DNA of 64,000 nucleotides, from NCBI GenBank assembly GCA_009692845.1, contig SHYK01000002.1:248001-312000 (forward strand), written 5' to 3'. The notes below the pieces were generated by a model. It saw only the letters and a program-made list of their open reading frames with translations, was not told the DNA's origin and made no database searches. A program made the position numbers and the translations under genes. Numbering within the stretch: the stretch's first letter is position 1; every line of letters begins with the position of its first letter. Shown here one piece after another: positions 1 through 9,037 of this stretch. Source of the stretch: Chloroflexota bacterium (GTDB lineage: Bacteria > Chloroflexota > UBA6077 > SHYK01).

Positions 1-76
1 CCAAACGTTCGATGGTCAGTCGGTCGCCGGGTGCGACCCGATACTGTTTTCCGCCGGTCTCAATAATTGCATGCAT
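1..76 (-). CDS. rplU: 50S ribosomal protein bL21 (N-terminal fragment, cut by window edge)
   Basis: The first 25 codons read MHAIIETGGKQYRVAPGDRL and onward, the diagnostic opening of bL21, a protein of the large ribosomal subunit. The ATG lies at 76-74 and the gene continues beyond base 1. No Shine-Dalgarno motif precedes the start. A TATAAT box lies only 11 nt upstream, so the transcript may be leaderless or nearly so. bL21 usually heads an rplU-rpmA-obg operon, which would lie off the left edge. Confidence 0.9.
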   Translation of the reverse strand, partial: MHAIIETGGKQYRVAPGDRLTIERL

Positions 77-87
77 ATCAGGGGAGC

Positions 88-116
88 ATTATAGCGGACC
101 AGGTAGCACCTGGAAG
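88..116 (-). promoter_or_regulatory. Putative rplU promoter (-10 TATAAT, weak -35)
   Basis: On the minus strand a perfect TATAAT lies at 93-88. CTTCCA at 116-111, 17 bp upstream, is a weak -35 match. Transcription would begin about 7 bp below the -10, at or within about 5 nt of the rplU ATG. A CCAGGT/ACCTGG inverted repeat sits in the spacer. Confidence 0.5.
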
Positions 117-169
117 CAGGGAATGAGTTTCGTGGGAACAAGGCTCATGCGTACCTGCGGCCGCGTTCC

Positions 170-2947
170 TCAAAGCGTGCGCCCGCGGCGGGCGAAAAAG
201 AGCAGGCCCAGGATGCTGGCGAAGCCGAAGAGACTGACGGCGAGGCCGATTCGGACCGAGAGCGGCTCATAGCTGAAACGGACCTGGCTCGTCTCGGCGG
301 GAACCCATACCGCCTTGAAAAAGCCGTCTGCCCGGAAGATCGGAGTCTCGGCATCATCTACCCAGGCCTTCCAGCCCGGGAAATAGGCATCGGTGAACGT
401 CAGGTATCCGGAGCCGGCGCCGTTGGTTCGCGCGAATACCACCTGCTCGGGCGAGTCGGCCAGGCGGGTGAATTGGCTTAGCCCGCTGCCTGTCTCTAGC
501 TGGAGGGCCGGGGGGCCGTCCACGTATACGACCTGAGCGCTCGACTCGGGATCGGTCCGCAGCGCTTCGATAGCATCGGCATCGTTCATCACGATCGCGT
601 TCAGAACCAGGTTCACGACGCGGACGGACGCTTCATGCTCATAGAGCTTGAGCGGCGGGAAAAACGTCCGCCGGAGGCCGGGCTGCATTAAAACGGCTTC
701 CTGGCCGCCATTCCTCCCGATGAGGCTCACCGCGCGAATCTCCCAGTCAGTCGGGCCCTGCCAGGTAAAACGAAGCTGATTGATCGGGGCTCCAGCGTCG
801 AGCGGCAGGCGAACCAGTGTGTCATCCCCGTTCAAGCCCAGGACGGTGCGGCGACGGGCATGGATGGGCCCTGGGTCGGCGAAGGCGCGCACCTGGTTGC
901 CCCAGGCGAGCGGGAAGTTGGCTCGGCTGCCATCCGTGCGGGCCAGGGTGAGCGTGCCGCCGCCTCCGCCGCCGGAATTCTCTCCGGCCGCGCTGGCCAG
1001 GAAGGCGATCTCCCCGGCATCGACCGGGCTGGGGAGGTCGATTACCAGGCTTGTGCCCGGCCTCAAGCGGCGGGCGGTGGCGGTGTCGAAATGAACGCCG
1101 CCCAAATCGACGTCGTTCACCTGGTTGGCGATGACCCACCGGATGTGGAAGAGGTCCAACAGCGGGGTCTCCGGAATAGCCACAAGGCGAGTGCGCAGCA
1201 CCCCATCGGGACGGAGGTTCTCCGAGGGAACGAGGAGGCTCGCGAGGTCCAGGTAGCGACGGAGGGGCAGAATTCCGCCGTCGTATCCATCCACCGAGCT
1301 CAGTCCGTAACGCAGGGAAACGTTGGGTGACATCACTTCGTCCAGCTTCAGTACGGTTCGGAAGGCCAGCGAAGCGGCCGGATCAAGCCCCGGGAACCGT
1401 TCGGCGAGCTGGGGAGCATCTTCGACCTCATATTCGGTGGGGGCGATGCTGAGCACCCGGCCGTCCGGATGCTGGATGAGGTGGAGTGGGAGCGGACGCA
1501 GCTCGGTATAAGCCGCTTGGGGCACCGGAGCCCGAACCGGCAGGGTCTGAGCGGCCCCACGCAGCTCAGACAGACTGAGGAGCAGCCCGGCCGCCGCTAC
1601 GATGCGGGTTGGCTCTCGAAGAGCCAGGCAGGCCAGCAGGCCGCCGCCGACCAGGGTGACCACCCAGAGGAGCACGATCCGGGGTGGGACTTCGGTGGCG
1701 AAGGGCACGAATAGGACCGCGCACAAGCTGAACAGGCCGAGCACGGTCGGGGCGCGCCAGATGCTGGGGTGGGGAACCGGCCGCGCGAGCAGCCATTCGA
1801 AGCCAAGGGCAGCCAGGGAGGCGGCCCCGAAAGCGTAGATGAGCAGCCAGCGGGACGGCACCCGGAACAGGTCGAAACCCGGGACCAACTGGTACAGCAA
1901 TCCGTAGGCGGGATTGGCGCCCCCGAGCGCGAGGAACAGACCCAGCAGGGCAAGACCGGCCGCGAAGGCGGTGCGGGATCCGCCGGCAAAGGCCAGGGCC
2001 AGCACGGCGAAAAAGAGCGGCAGCGTTCCCACCCAGCCCTGGTACTCGCTGAACAGGTTTGCCCAATAGCCAGGCAACAGGGCGCGGAAGAGCGATTGGG
2101 GGGGAAGGGAGAAAGCGGTGGCCTCGAGATAGGAGAGGCCTCCGCCGCGGATGGACTCGCCGGACAGCTCGGCAGTTGGGATCAGCTGGGCGGCGGCGAG
2201 TGCCAGAGCAGGGACACCGACCGCCGCACCCACCGCCCCAGCGCGAGCCGTGCTCCGCAGCAAGCGGCGGAGCAAAGGGGGAGCCTCAGTATCGGACTCG
2301 GCGGTGCGCACTTCATCGGCGATCCGCCAGATCAGCAGCAAGCCCAGCACCCACCCGGTCATGTAGCTGATCTGAGCATGGCCGGCCAGCAGCTGGGCGG
2401 CCAGCGCGAGCGCGCCCAGCGCACACCAGAGCAGGCTTCGGCGACGATAGGCGTGGTCTGCGCAGGTCACCACCAGCGGAAGCCAGAGCGTGGCACTCAG
2501 CTGGTTCAGGTGGCCGATCTGCGCGAGCAGGGGGCCGCTGAAAGCAAATGCGGTGGCTCCGATCAGCCCCGGCCAGGCGTGGACGCCCATGACTGAGCGG
2601 AGGAACCAATAGGCGGCGGCGGCGGTCAGGAAAGTATGGAGGAGCACCGAGATCGAATAGGCGTAGGGCACGGGCAGCAGGAGAAAGATCCAGCTAGCCG
2701 GATAGAGCAGCGCCGTCTGGGGGTTGGCAAAGAACGGAGCCCCCAGGAAGGTATCCGGGTTCCAGAGCGGGAAGCGCCCGTTCTGGATAGCGAAGACGGC
2801 GTAGTCCCGCAACGGATAGAAATAGGTCCAGACGTCGTAGTCGGCCAGGATCCGATCCGGCCACAGGATGTCCAGGTAAAAGATCAACGTGGCGAGCAGG
2901 AGCCCCACCAAGGGGGCAGCAATGTGAAAAAGTCTATGTGGAAGCAC
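170..2947 (-). CDS. YfhO-family polytopic membrane protein
   Basis: This 925-aa protein belongs to the YfhO family of large bacterial membrane proteins, some of which act in glycosylation of cell-wall polymers or lipids. The N-terminal half (about residues 10-450) holds roughly a dozen hydrophobic segments. It contains the family-like loop PLWNPDTFLGAPFFANPQTA near residue 60. A soluble domain follows (about 450-890), with the YfhO-typical YFPGWKAWVDD motif near the end, then a last membrane segment and a basic tail RRGRTL. The start is GTG at 2947, preceded by AAAGG at 6-nt spacing. The substrate is unknown; a lipid-linked sugar donor is inference from the family. It is followed by rplU after about 90 bp. 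Confidence 0.8.
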   Translation of the reverse strand: MLPHRLFHIAAPLVGLLLATLIFYLDILWPDRILADYDVWTYFYPLRDYAVFAIQNGRFPLWNPDTFLGAPFFANPQTALLYPASWIFLLLPVPYAYSISVLLHTFLTAAAAYWFLRSVMGVHAWPGLIGATAFAFSGPLLAQIGHLNQLSATLWLPLVVTCADHAYRRRSLLWCALGALALAAQLLAGHAQISYMTGWVLGLLLIWRIADEVRTAESDTEAPPLLRRLLRSTARAGAVGAAVGVPALALAAAQLIPTAELSGESIRGGGLSYLEATAFSLPPQSLFRALLPGYWANLFSEYQGWVGTLPLFFAVLALAFAGGSRTAFAAGLALLGLFLALGGANPAYGLLYQLVPGFDLFRVPSRWLLIYAFGAASLAALGFEWLLARPVPHPSIWRAPTVLGLFSLCAVLFVPFATEVPPRIVLLWVVTLVGGGLLACLALREPTRIVAAAGLLLSLSELRGAAQTLPVRAPVPQAAYTELRPLPLHLIQHPDGRVLSIAPTEYEVEDAPQLAERFPGLDPAASLAFRTVLKLDEVMSPNVSLRYGLSSVDGYDGGILPLRRYLDLASLLVPSENLRPDGVLRTRLVAIPETPLLDLFHIRWVIANQVNDVDLGGVHFDTATARRLRPGTSLVIDLPSPVDAGEIAFLASAAGENSGGGGGGTLTLARTDGSRANFPLAWGNQVRAFADPGPIHARRRTVLGLNGDDTLVRLPLDAGAPINQLRFTWQGPTDWEIRAVSLIGRNGGQEAVLMQPGLRRTFFPPLKLYEHEASVRVVNLVLNAIVMNDADAIEALRTDPESSAQVVYVDGPPALQLETGSGLSQFTRLADSPEQVVFARTNGAGSGYLTFTDAYFPGWKAWVDDAETPIFRADGFFKAVWVPAETSQVRFSYEPLSVRIGLAVSLFGFASILGLLFFARRGRTL

Positions 2948-2962
2948 TCTTGACCTTTCGGT

Positions 2963-2987
2963 AGGGCGGGGGCTCGTCCCCCGCCCT
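2963..2987. repeat. Perfect 10-bp GC hairpin between ftsK and the YfhO gene
   Basis: AGGGCGGGGG and CCCCCGCCCT flank a 5-nt loop. No T-run follows on either strand, so it is not a convincing intrinsic terminator. It resembles GC-rich palindromic intergenic repeats and lies about 15 bp upstream of the YfhO start codon. Confidence 0.55.
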
Positions 2988-3095
2988 GTGGCTCTATCAG
3001 GCCCTTCCCACCCTGCCGCAACGTGCGGTCTGCCCAGACATCATGCGGCTTTCCGGACTCTGACAGGAAATGCTCCCCAGGTCCCGTAGGGACTC

Positions 3096-3150
3096 GGGGG
3101 TCAGGGGCCGAAGGCCCCAGGCGCGGTGGTGGGGTGCGGCCGGGCGGGCG
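3096..3150 (-). repeat. Dispersed GC-rich hairpin repeat, copy A
   Basis: On the minus strand this reads CGCCCGCCC, a 14-nt spacer, then the 26-nt core beginning CCTGGGGCCTTCGGCC. The core recurs at 13921-13946 and 15670-15695 with 1-2 mismatches. GGGGCC-TTC-GGCCCC forms a 6-bp hairpin. This copy is intergenic, just downstream of the ftsK stop. Confidence 0.7.
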
Positions 3151-3159
3151 TTTCCCCAA

Positions 3160-5355
3160 CTACTCGGGAGGGGTGAGCTCACCTTGGACGAGGACTTCGC
3201 GGGCGCGGCCATCTTCGGCGGCTGAGATGATGCCGTGCTCCTCGAGCTGGTCGACCAGGCGGGCCGCGCGGGGGTAGCCGATGCCTAACCGCCGTTGGAG
3301 CAGCGAGACCGAGATGCGGCGGGTCTGCTGCGCGAGCTCAACCGCGCGCTCGTATAGCTCATCCCCGGTGGGGTCGGCCGGCTTCCCCAGGGTCTCGACG
3401 TCTTCGAGGTCCTGGCCGTTGTACTGGGGGGAGCCGAGGTCCTTCCAGTAGGTGACCAGAGCCTCGATCTCCTCCTCGGCCACATAGGTGCCCTGGACGC
3501 GAATGAGCTTGCTCGCATCGGGGGGGAGATACAGCATGTCGCCCCGACCGAGGAGCCGCTCGGCTCCCCCCATGTCCAGGATGACTCGAGAGTCGATCTG
3601 GGAGGTGACCGCGAAAGCGATCCGGCTCGGGAAGTTCGCCTTGATGAGGCCGGTCACGACGTCCACCGATGGCCGCTGGGTGGCCACCACCAGGTGGATG
3701 CCGGTCGCACGGGCCAGCTGAGCGAGGCGGCAAATGGTTTTCTCGGCTTCTTCCGGCGCGGTCATCATCAGGTCGGCGAGCTCGTCGATGATGACGACTA
3801 AGTAGGGAAGTGCTCGCTCGCCATTCTTACGGGCGAGTTGATTGAAGCCGTCGATGTTCCGCTGGGTGTGGGCCGCGAAGAGCTTGTAGCGGCGCTCCAT
3901 CTCCTGGGCCACCCACTTGAGGGTGCCCACGATGCGGTCCATATCTGTGACGACCGGCATGCGGAGGTGGGGAATGCCGTTGTAGCCGATCAGCTCCACC
4001 ATTTTGGGGTCGACCATCACGAACTGGAGCTGGTCCGGCGTGAACTGAGACAGCAGGCAGGCGACCAGCGCATTGATGCAGACGCTCTTGCCGGAGCCGG
4101 TCGCGCCGGCGATCAATAGATGGGGCATCCGGGCGAGGTCGGCCACCACCGGTTTGCCGGCGATGTCGCGGCCCAGCGCGAGCGGAATCTGCGCCTTGCT
4201 GCGCGCAAAGCCCTCACTCTCCAGGACCTCGCGAAGCCCAACCACCGACACCCGTAGATTGGGCACTTCGATACCCAGCATGCGGCGGCCCGGCACCGGG
4301 GCTTCCATTCGGATCGGGGCGGCGCCCAGTCGAAGGGCGAGGTCGTTCATGCGGGCCAGGATTCGACTGACCGGAACCCCCGGGGCCGGCTCCACCCCGA
4401 ACTGGGTGACGGCGGGGCCCTGGTTGATCTCCAGCACGCGGGCCTCAATGCCAAAGCTGGCCAGCGTTTCTTCGATGACCCGGGCCTGGTCGCGCAGATG
4501 AGGGTCAACCGGCTCGGTCGGACGGCGGGGGGCGAGGATCTCGAGCGAGGGTGCTTCCCAGGCCCCGGACGGAAGCGCCTTCCGGGTCTCAACGGCGGCT
4601 TCGGCCGGAGCTTCAGTCAGACCCTCGGTCAAAGGCTGGGACGGCACAGGATCGGGAAGGGAATTGGCGAGCTTGCGGACACTGGCCACTGCGCGTCGAT
4701 CCCTGACCCATTCGGCCACAATCCCAAAGACGTCCGCGACGTAGCCGGCCGCGGTGGTGGTTAGCTCCCAGGTGAGTTGCCCGCTGGCCCGGAGGGCGTG
4801 CCAGATTTGGTTCGCCCGCAGGTCCGCGGCGGCGATCGCGCAGAGCCCAGCTCCAGCGACGACCAAGAGGACCGACGGGGGACCGCCCAGGAGGCTGGTG
4901 AGCCAGCCAGCAAACCGGTGACCCAGGATGCCCGGGGTTCGGGCATCCAGCATGGCATCGAGGGTGAGCACGCAAAGGATGAGCCCGCCGAGCTCGAACA
5001 GGATGGCCCAGAAACGCTGATGCTGGCGGACCTGGGGCGCGACCACCAGCAGGCCCAGGCCGCCGAGCCAGAGCAGGGGCAAGCCGGCCAGCCACCCCAG
5101 CCATTGGGTCAAGGCCGAGGCGAGGGGGGCGAAGAGCGGGCCTTCCGGCCAGGTAAGGGCGAGGAGGCCAATCAGAGAAAGGCTGATAAGGGCAGTGCCG
5201 GCGACCTGGCCGAGGGGCACCTCAGGAATCGACAATGGCAACCGGGGCCCGGCGGCCGGGCGCCGGGATCGGGCGGGGGCCGAGCGCGACGGGCTGCGCG
5301 GGGCGCCGCGAGCAATGCTGCCATTTTTTGCGGTGGCGGGCCGGGTGGCGGTCAA
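3160..5355 (-). CDS. ftsK: DNA translocase FtsK/SpoIIIE
   Basis: FtsK is a hexameric ATP-driven DNA pump that clears chromosome termini through the division septum. About 731 aa from the TTG at 5355, which follows AGGA at 5-nt spacing and lies just past the udg stop. Longer in-frame starts would overlap udg. Four hydrophobic segments lie in the first 180 or so residues, followed by a short linker, much shorter than in E. coli FtsK. The motor has Walker A GATGSGKS, the VDPKMVELIGYNGIPHL segment and Walker B VVIIDELADL. The C-terminal winged-helix gamma domain (RRISVSLLQRRLGIGYPRAA) would read polar KOPS-like sites. The domain set is complete. Confidence 0.93.
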   Translation of the reverse strand: MTATRPATAKNGSIARGAPRSPSRSAPARSRRPAAGPRLPLSIPEVPLGQVAGTALISLSLIGLLALTWPEGPLFAPLASALTQWLGWLAGLPLLWLGGLGLLVVAPQVRQHQRFWAILFELGGLILCVLTLDAMLDARTPGILGHRFAGWLTSLLGGPPSVLLVVAGAGLCAIAAADLRANQIWHALRASGQLTWELTTTAAGYVADVFGIVAEWVRDRRAVASVRKLANSLPDPVPSQPLTEGLTEAPAEAAVETRKALPSGAWEAPSLEILAPRRPTEPVDPHLRDQARVIEETLASFGIEARVLEINQGPAVTQFGVEPAPGVPVSRILARMNDLALRLGAAPIRMEAPVPGRRMLGIEVPNLRVSVVGLREVLESEGFARSKAQIPLALGRDIAGKPVVADLARMPHLLIAGATGSGKSVCINALVACLLSQFTPDQLQFVMVDPKMVELIGYNGIPHLRMPVVTDMDRIVGTLKWVAQEMERRYKLFAAHTQRNIDGFNQLARKNGERALPYLVVIIDELADLMMTAPEEAEKTICRLAQLARATGIHLVVATQRPSVDVVTGLIKANFPSRIAFAVTSQIDSRVILDMGGAERLLGRGDMLYLPPDASKLIRVQGTYVAEEEIEALVTYWKDLGSPQYNGQDLEDVETLGKPADPTGDELYERAVELAQQTRRISVSLLQRRLGIGYPRAARLVDQLEEHGIISAAEDGRAREVLVQGELTPPE

Positions 5356-5365
5356 ACAGGTCCTG

Positions 5366-6004
5366 CTACGCGAAGCTCTCGAAGAGCGGGATTTGCTCAG
5401 CCAATACGGGGGCTGCGACGACCGGCACAGGCTCGAGGATCGGGGGCCGCGACTGGGCCTGGGCAATGATCATCGGCAAGGTTCGGAAGTCATCCTCGAT
5501 CACCCGGCGCAGGCTTCCCTGGTGGAGCGCGGCGGCGGGATGGTACATCGCACACACCACCATACCCTCAACGGGCAGGGCGCGGCCGTGAACTTCGCGC
5601 ATGCTGCGGGTATTTGGGATGAACTTGGCGAGGGAAAACCGACCCAGAGTAACGATGACTTTGGGCTGGATGGCCGCGATCTGGGCCCGCAGATAACCGT
5701 CGCAAGCGGCGAGCTCATCCGGTTCCGGATCGCGGTTCCCGGGTGGACGGCACTTCACCACATTGGTGATGAACACCTCTTTTCGGGACAGCTCGGCCAG
5801 AGCCAGGAGGTCATCCAGGAATTGCCCGGCCGGTCCGATGAAGGGTTTACCATGCTGGTCTTCGTAGAAGCCGGGCGCCTCGCCAACGAGCATAACGTCG
5901 GCGCGGGAAGCGCCCTCACCGGGCACGGTCTGCCCGCGCGCCTTGCTCAGGTCGCATTGGCGGCAGCGGGCAATCTGCCCACGGATCTCCTCAAGGGTGA
6001 TCAA
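5366..6004 (-). CDS. Uracil-DNA glycosylase, family 4 (Fe-S type)
   Basis: Removes uracil from DNA to start base-excision repair. Family-4 hallmarks are present: GEAPGFYED, GKPFIGPAGQFLDDL, the YHPAAAL motif, and four cysteines (CRQC near the N-terminus; KCRPPGNR and a later Cys) placed as the 4Fe-4S ligands. I chose TTG at 6004 (about 212 aa) because TTGAGG lies 8 nt upstream. An in-frame ATG at 6049 would add 15 residues but has no ribosome site. The end of udg is 10 bp from the ftsK start, so the two are probably co-transcribed. Confidence 0.9.
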   Translation of the reverse strand: MITLEEIRGQIARCRQCDLSKARGQTVPGEGASRADVMLVGEAPGFYEDQHGKPFIGPAGQFLDDLLALAELSRKEVFITNVVKCRPPGNRDPEPDELAACDGYLRAQIAAIQPKVIVTLGRFSLAKFIPNTRSMREVHGRALPVEGMVVCAMYHPAAALHQGSLRRVIEDDFRTLPMIIAQAQSRPPILEPVPVVAAPVLAEQIPLFESFA

Positions 6005-6084
6005 GGATTCGGCCTCAAGACATAAACTGACACCTGGCCATGCTAGCATCGCAAAATTACGAGGTCAACGGGTGTGATTGAGTC

Positions 6085-8880
6085 GTGATACCGGCCCCGG
6101 ATGCTGAAATGCGTTCCACGATCGCGCCGGAGCTCCGCCGCAACGTCCGCATGCTCGGCGATGCGCTGGGCGTGGTGCTGCGCGAACAGGGAGGATCGGA
6201 GCTTTTCGACACCGTCGAGGATCTCCGCAAGCTGGCGATCTCGGCTCGCCGAGCCGGGGCATCGAGCGCCCAGGCGGCGCTGCTCGACCGGGTAAGGCGC
6301 CTCGACTCCGAGCTGGCTATCGAGGCGGTGCGGGCCTTCGGAACCTACTTCCTATTAATCAACCTGGCCGAGGAGTTCGAGCGGGTGCGCCGATTGCACC
6401 TGCGGGAGGCCCGGAACTACCCGCTGCCGCGTCCCGAATCGATTGCCGAGGCGGTCGCTGGCCTGGTCGAAAGGGGGGTGGGGAGCGCTGCGCTGGCGCT
6501 CATCCTGGCCGGGCTGCACATTCAGCCAGTGCTGACCGCCCATCCGAGCGAAGTGCGTCGGCGTTCGGTCATTACCCATCTGATGCGGGCGGCTGGCCAC
6601 CTCAGCGAGCTCGCGACGACGGGACTGAGCCGGGGGACGAAGGCGTCGGCGGAAGCGGCGCTGCTGGGCGACATCAGCGCGCTGTGGCAAACCGACGAAG
6701 TGCGGCAGTCGCCACCCACGCCCCTACAGGAAGTGCATCACGGCCTCCGTTACCTCACCTCCAGTATCTACCAGGTGCTCCCGACCCTTCGCCGAGAGCT
6801 GGGGGCAGCGCTCACCTCGTCATATCCGGACCTGGCGGTGGACCACCCCTTCCTGAGGTTTGGGTCCTGGATGGGCGGCGACCGGGATGGCAATCCCTTC
6901 GTCACCCACGAGATCACCCGGGCCACGATGCTGCTCCAGGCAGACGCGGTCCTGGCGCGTTACGAGGCGGATTTGAATGAGCTGGTGGGCTCCTTGAGCC
7001 AGTCCCGAAGACGGGTGGAGGTGTCCCAGGAGCTGCTGGACAGTGTGCAGGCGGCTGGGGAGCGACTACCGCAAGTGGCTCAGCTCGGGGCGGCGGAATT
7101 CCCGCTGGAGCCCTATCGCCAGAAGCTGGGCTTGATGGTGGCGCGCCTGGAGGGCACCCGCCAGGGACTGGCCGGCGGAAGCGGGGCGGCGGGCTACGAC
7201 TCTCCGGATCAGTTGCTGGAAGACCTCCGCATAATCTGGAGGAGCCTGCAGGCCAATCGGGGCGCCCGCCAGGCCGCCGAAGTAGCCGAGCTGATCCAGC
7301 GAGTGGAAGGATTCGGCTTCCACCTCGCGCAGCTCGACGTGCGCCAGCACTCGGCGGTGAACGAGCATGCAGTCGCCGAGATCCTAGCCCGGCGGTACGG
7401 AACGGCCGGATACAGCGGACTGACCGAAGCCGAGAAACAGGGGATACTGCTCGCCCGGCTAGGCGAGCCTGATCGGGGTCCGGATACAACGTCCCCGGAT
7501 CCAAGGTCCCCGGATCCAGAGTCAAATGAAGCGCTGGCGGTGTTCGGGGTCATGCACGAGCTGCAGAACCTGCTGGGGGCGGAGAGCTGCCACACCTACA
7601 TCATCTCGGCCACCGAGGACGTTAGCGACGTGCTGGAGGTCCTATTCCTGGCTCGCGAGGCCGGGCTGATTGGTAGAGAGTTGCCTGGCATTCGGCCGGG
7701 AGCCATTCGGATCGTCCCGCTGTTCGAGAGTGTAGAGAGCCTGCGGCGGAGCGGGGCGATCATGGATCGACTGCTCGGCCTGGATTTGCATCGAGCCACG
7801 TTGCGGCAGTGGGGCGACGTCCAGGAGATCATGGTCGGATATTCGGACAGCAACAAGGATGGCGGCTTCCTGACCGCCAACTGGGAGCTGTATCGGGCTA
7901 AGCAGGCGCTGGCGGAAACCTGCGCGCGCCACGGAGTGGGGCTCATGCTGTTCCATGGTCGGGGCGGAGCCATCGGGCGGGGAGGCGGTCCAACCGTCCG
8001 AGCGATCGCCGCCGAACCGGCCGGCTCCCTACAGGGCCGATTCAAGAGCACCGAGCAGGGCGAGATCGTCCACACTCGTTATGGGAACGCCGAGATCGCC
8101 CATCGTCACCTCGAGCAGGTCATCGGGGCGGTCATCCAGGCGTCGGCGGCCCCCGAGCCTGATCCCAAGGCGGGCTGGGTGTCGGCCATGGAAGCGGTAT
8201 CAGAGCGAGCCTATCGGGCCTATCGGACCCTGGTCTATGAGACACCGAGATTCTTCGAGTTCTTCACCCAGGCGACGCCGATTCAAGAGATCCTCGACCT
8301 GAATACCGGGTCCCGCCCGGCCCAGCGAGGGCAAACGGTGGCCATGGAGACGCTCCGGGCGATTCCGTGGGTGTTTAGCTGGACCCAGTCCCGAGCGAAC
8401 CTGCCCGGCTGGTTTGGGGCGGGCTCGGCGCTGGGCGAATACATCGACCGCGGGCCGGATAACCTCGAAACACTGCGGGTGATGTATCGGGAATGGACCT
8501 TTTTCCGGTCGTTGATCGACAACGTGCAGATCAGCCTGGCGATCGCCGACATTTCCACCGCCCACCTCTACGCGGCGCTCATGGATGATCAGGGGCTGGC
8601 CGACCAGATCCTGGGTGAGATCACCTCGGAATATGCCCAGGCCGAGCGATCGGTGCTGGCGGTGACCCGCCAGCACCATCTGCTGGAGAGCATTCCGGTG
8701 CTAAGAGACTCCATCTCGCTGCGCAATCCCTACGTGGACCCACTCCACGCGATCCAGGTCGAGTTGCTGCGGCGCTTGCGCGCGGCCACCGCTGGCGGCG
8801 GCGAGGAAGTGGACTTGCTGAAATACGCGGTGCACCACAGCATCAATGCGATCGCGGCCGGGCTGCAGAGCACGGGTTAG
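6085..8880 (+). CDS. ppc: Phosphoenolpyruvate carboxylase
   Basis: Carboxylates PEP to oxaloacetate, feeding the TCA cycle. 931 aa, close to the family norm. Active-site motifs are intact: TAHPSEVRRR near residue 150 (usually TAHPTE), GSWMGGDRDGNP, GYSDSNKDGG near 588, FHGRGGAIGRGGG near 623, and a C-terminus ending STG where NTG is usual. GTG at 6085 is used here. An in-frame ATG at 6109 is an equally plausible start, and neither has a clear ribosome site. Residues about 464-478 are a low-complexity insertion of three 5-aa repeats (GPDTT, SPDPR, SPDPE) encoded by a 15-bp tandem repeat. Divergent from udg. Confidence 0.95.
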   Translation: MIPAPDAEMRSTIAPELRRNVRMLGDALGVVLREQGGSELFDTVEDLRKLAISARRAGASSAQAALLDRVRRLDSELAIEAVRAFGTYFLLINLAEEFERVRRLHLREARNYPLPRPESIAEAVAGLVERGVGSAALALILAGLHIQPVLTAHPSEVRRRSVITHLMRAAGHLSELATTGLSRGTKASAEAALLGDISALWQTDEVRQSPPTPLQEVHHGLRYLTSSIYQVLPTLRRELGAALTSSYPDLAVDHPFLRFGSWMGGDRDGNPFVTHEITRATMLLQADAVLARYEADLNELVGSLSQSRRRVEVSQELLDSVQAAGERLPQVAQLGAAEFPLEPYRQKLGLMVARLEGTRQGLAGGSGAAGYDSPDQLLEDLRIIWRSLQANRGARQAAEVAELIQRVEGFGFHLAQLDVRQHSAVNEHAVAEILARRYGTAGYSGLTEAEKQGILLARLGEPDRGPDTTSPDPRSPDPESNEALAVFGVMHELQNLLGAESCHTYIISATEDVSDVLEVLFLAREAGLIGRELPGIRPGAIRIVPLFESVESLRRSGAIMDRLLGLDLHRATLRQWGDVQEIMVGYSDSNKDGGFLTANWELYRAKQALAETCARHGVGLMLFHGRGGAIGRGGGPTVRAIAAEPAGSLQGRFKSTEQGEIVHTRYGNAEIAHRHLEQVIGAVIQASAAPEPDPKAGWVSAMEAVSERAYRAYRTLVYETPRFFEFFTQATPIQEILDLNTGSRPAQRGQTVAMETLRAIPWVFSWTQSRANLPGWFGAGSALGEYIDRGPDNLETLRVMYREWTFFRSLIDNVQISLAIADISTAHLYAALMDDQGLADQILGEITSEYAQAERSVLAVTRQHHLLESIPVLRDSISLRNPYVDPLHAIQVELLRRLRAATAGGGEEVDLLKYAVHHSINAIAAGLQSTG
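7476..7520 (+). repeat. Three 15-bp tandem repeats inside ppc
   Basis: Units at 7476-7490, 7491-7505 and 7506-7520. The last two share GTCCCCGGATCCA; the first is degenerate. The 15-bp period keeps the reading frame and encodes a Pro/Asp-rich surface loop. Confidence 0.75.
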
Positions 8881-8999
8881 TGGCATTTGGTGTCTGGTCG
8901 GGGAAATGTGAGGCAGCCCCACGATGAGTGTTTCGCGTCCTCGCGGACCGGCTTGCAGCCATGCGAGTTGAAATGGGCCAGCAGAGCACGCCGTGTCAA
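8877..8999 (-). pseudogene. hicA-type toxin remnant (truncated)
   Basis: From TTG at 8999 the minus strand encodes RRALLAHFNSHGCKPVRED and then KHSSW, which resembles the start of HicA-like mRNA interferases (short helix, HGC, then REG..HS-W). The conserved remainder is lost: the frame ends after about 40 codons at 8877, overlapping the ppc stop. It lies directly downstream of a broken hicB-like gene, as expected for a decayed toxin-antitoxin pair. The family match is from memory of the motif. Confidence 0.45.
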
Positions 9000-9037
9000 A
9001 GCTGGAGGGCCATTTCCTCGTATTCACCGTTCACGCC

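Noticed and set aside
99..120. Shared GTAGCACCTGGA string upstream of rplU and of rplS (58569 region)
   Set aside because: The two occurrences are in opposite orientation relative to the genes and only 12 bp long; chance is likely.
1769..2596. 275-codon plus-strand frame opposite the YfhO-type gene
   Set aside because: Shadow of a real gene: composition is Gln/Gly/Arg-rich, with no motif and no ribosome site, while the minus strand encodes a coherent membrane protein.
2963..2987. Intrinsic terminator for ftsK
   Set aside because: The stem is perfect but no T-run follows on the minus strand; kept only as a hairpin repeat.
4777..6025. Long plus-strand frames opposite ftsK and udg
   Set aside because: Antisense to strongly conserved coding sequence; the product has no recognisable features.
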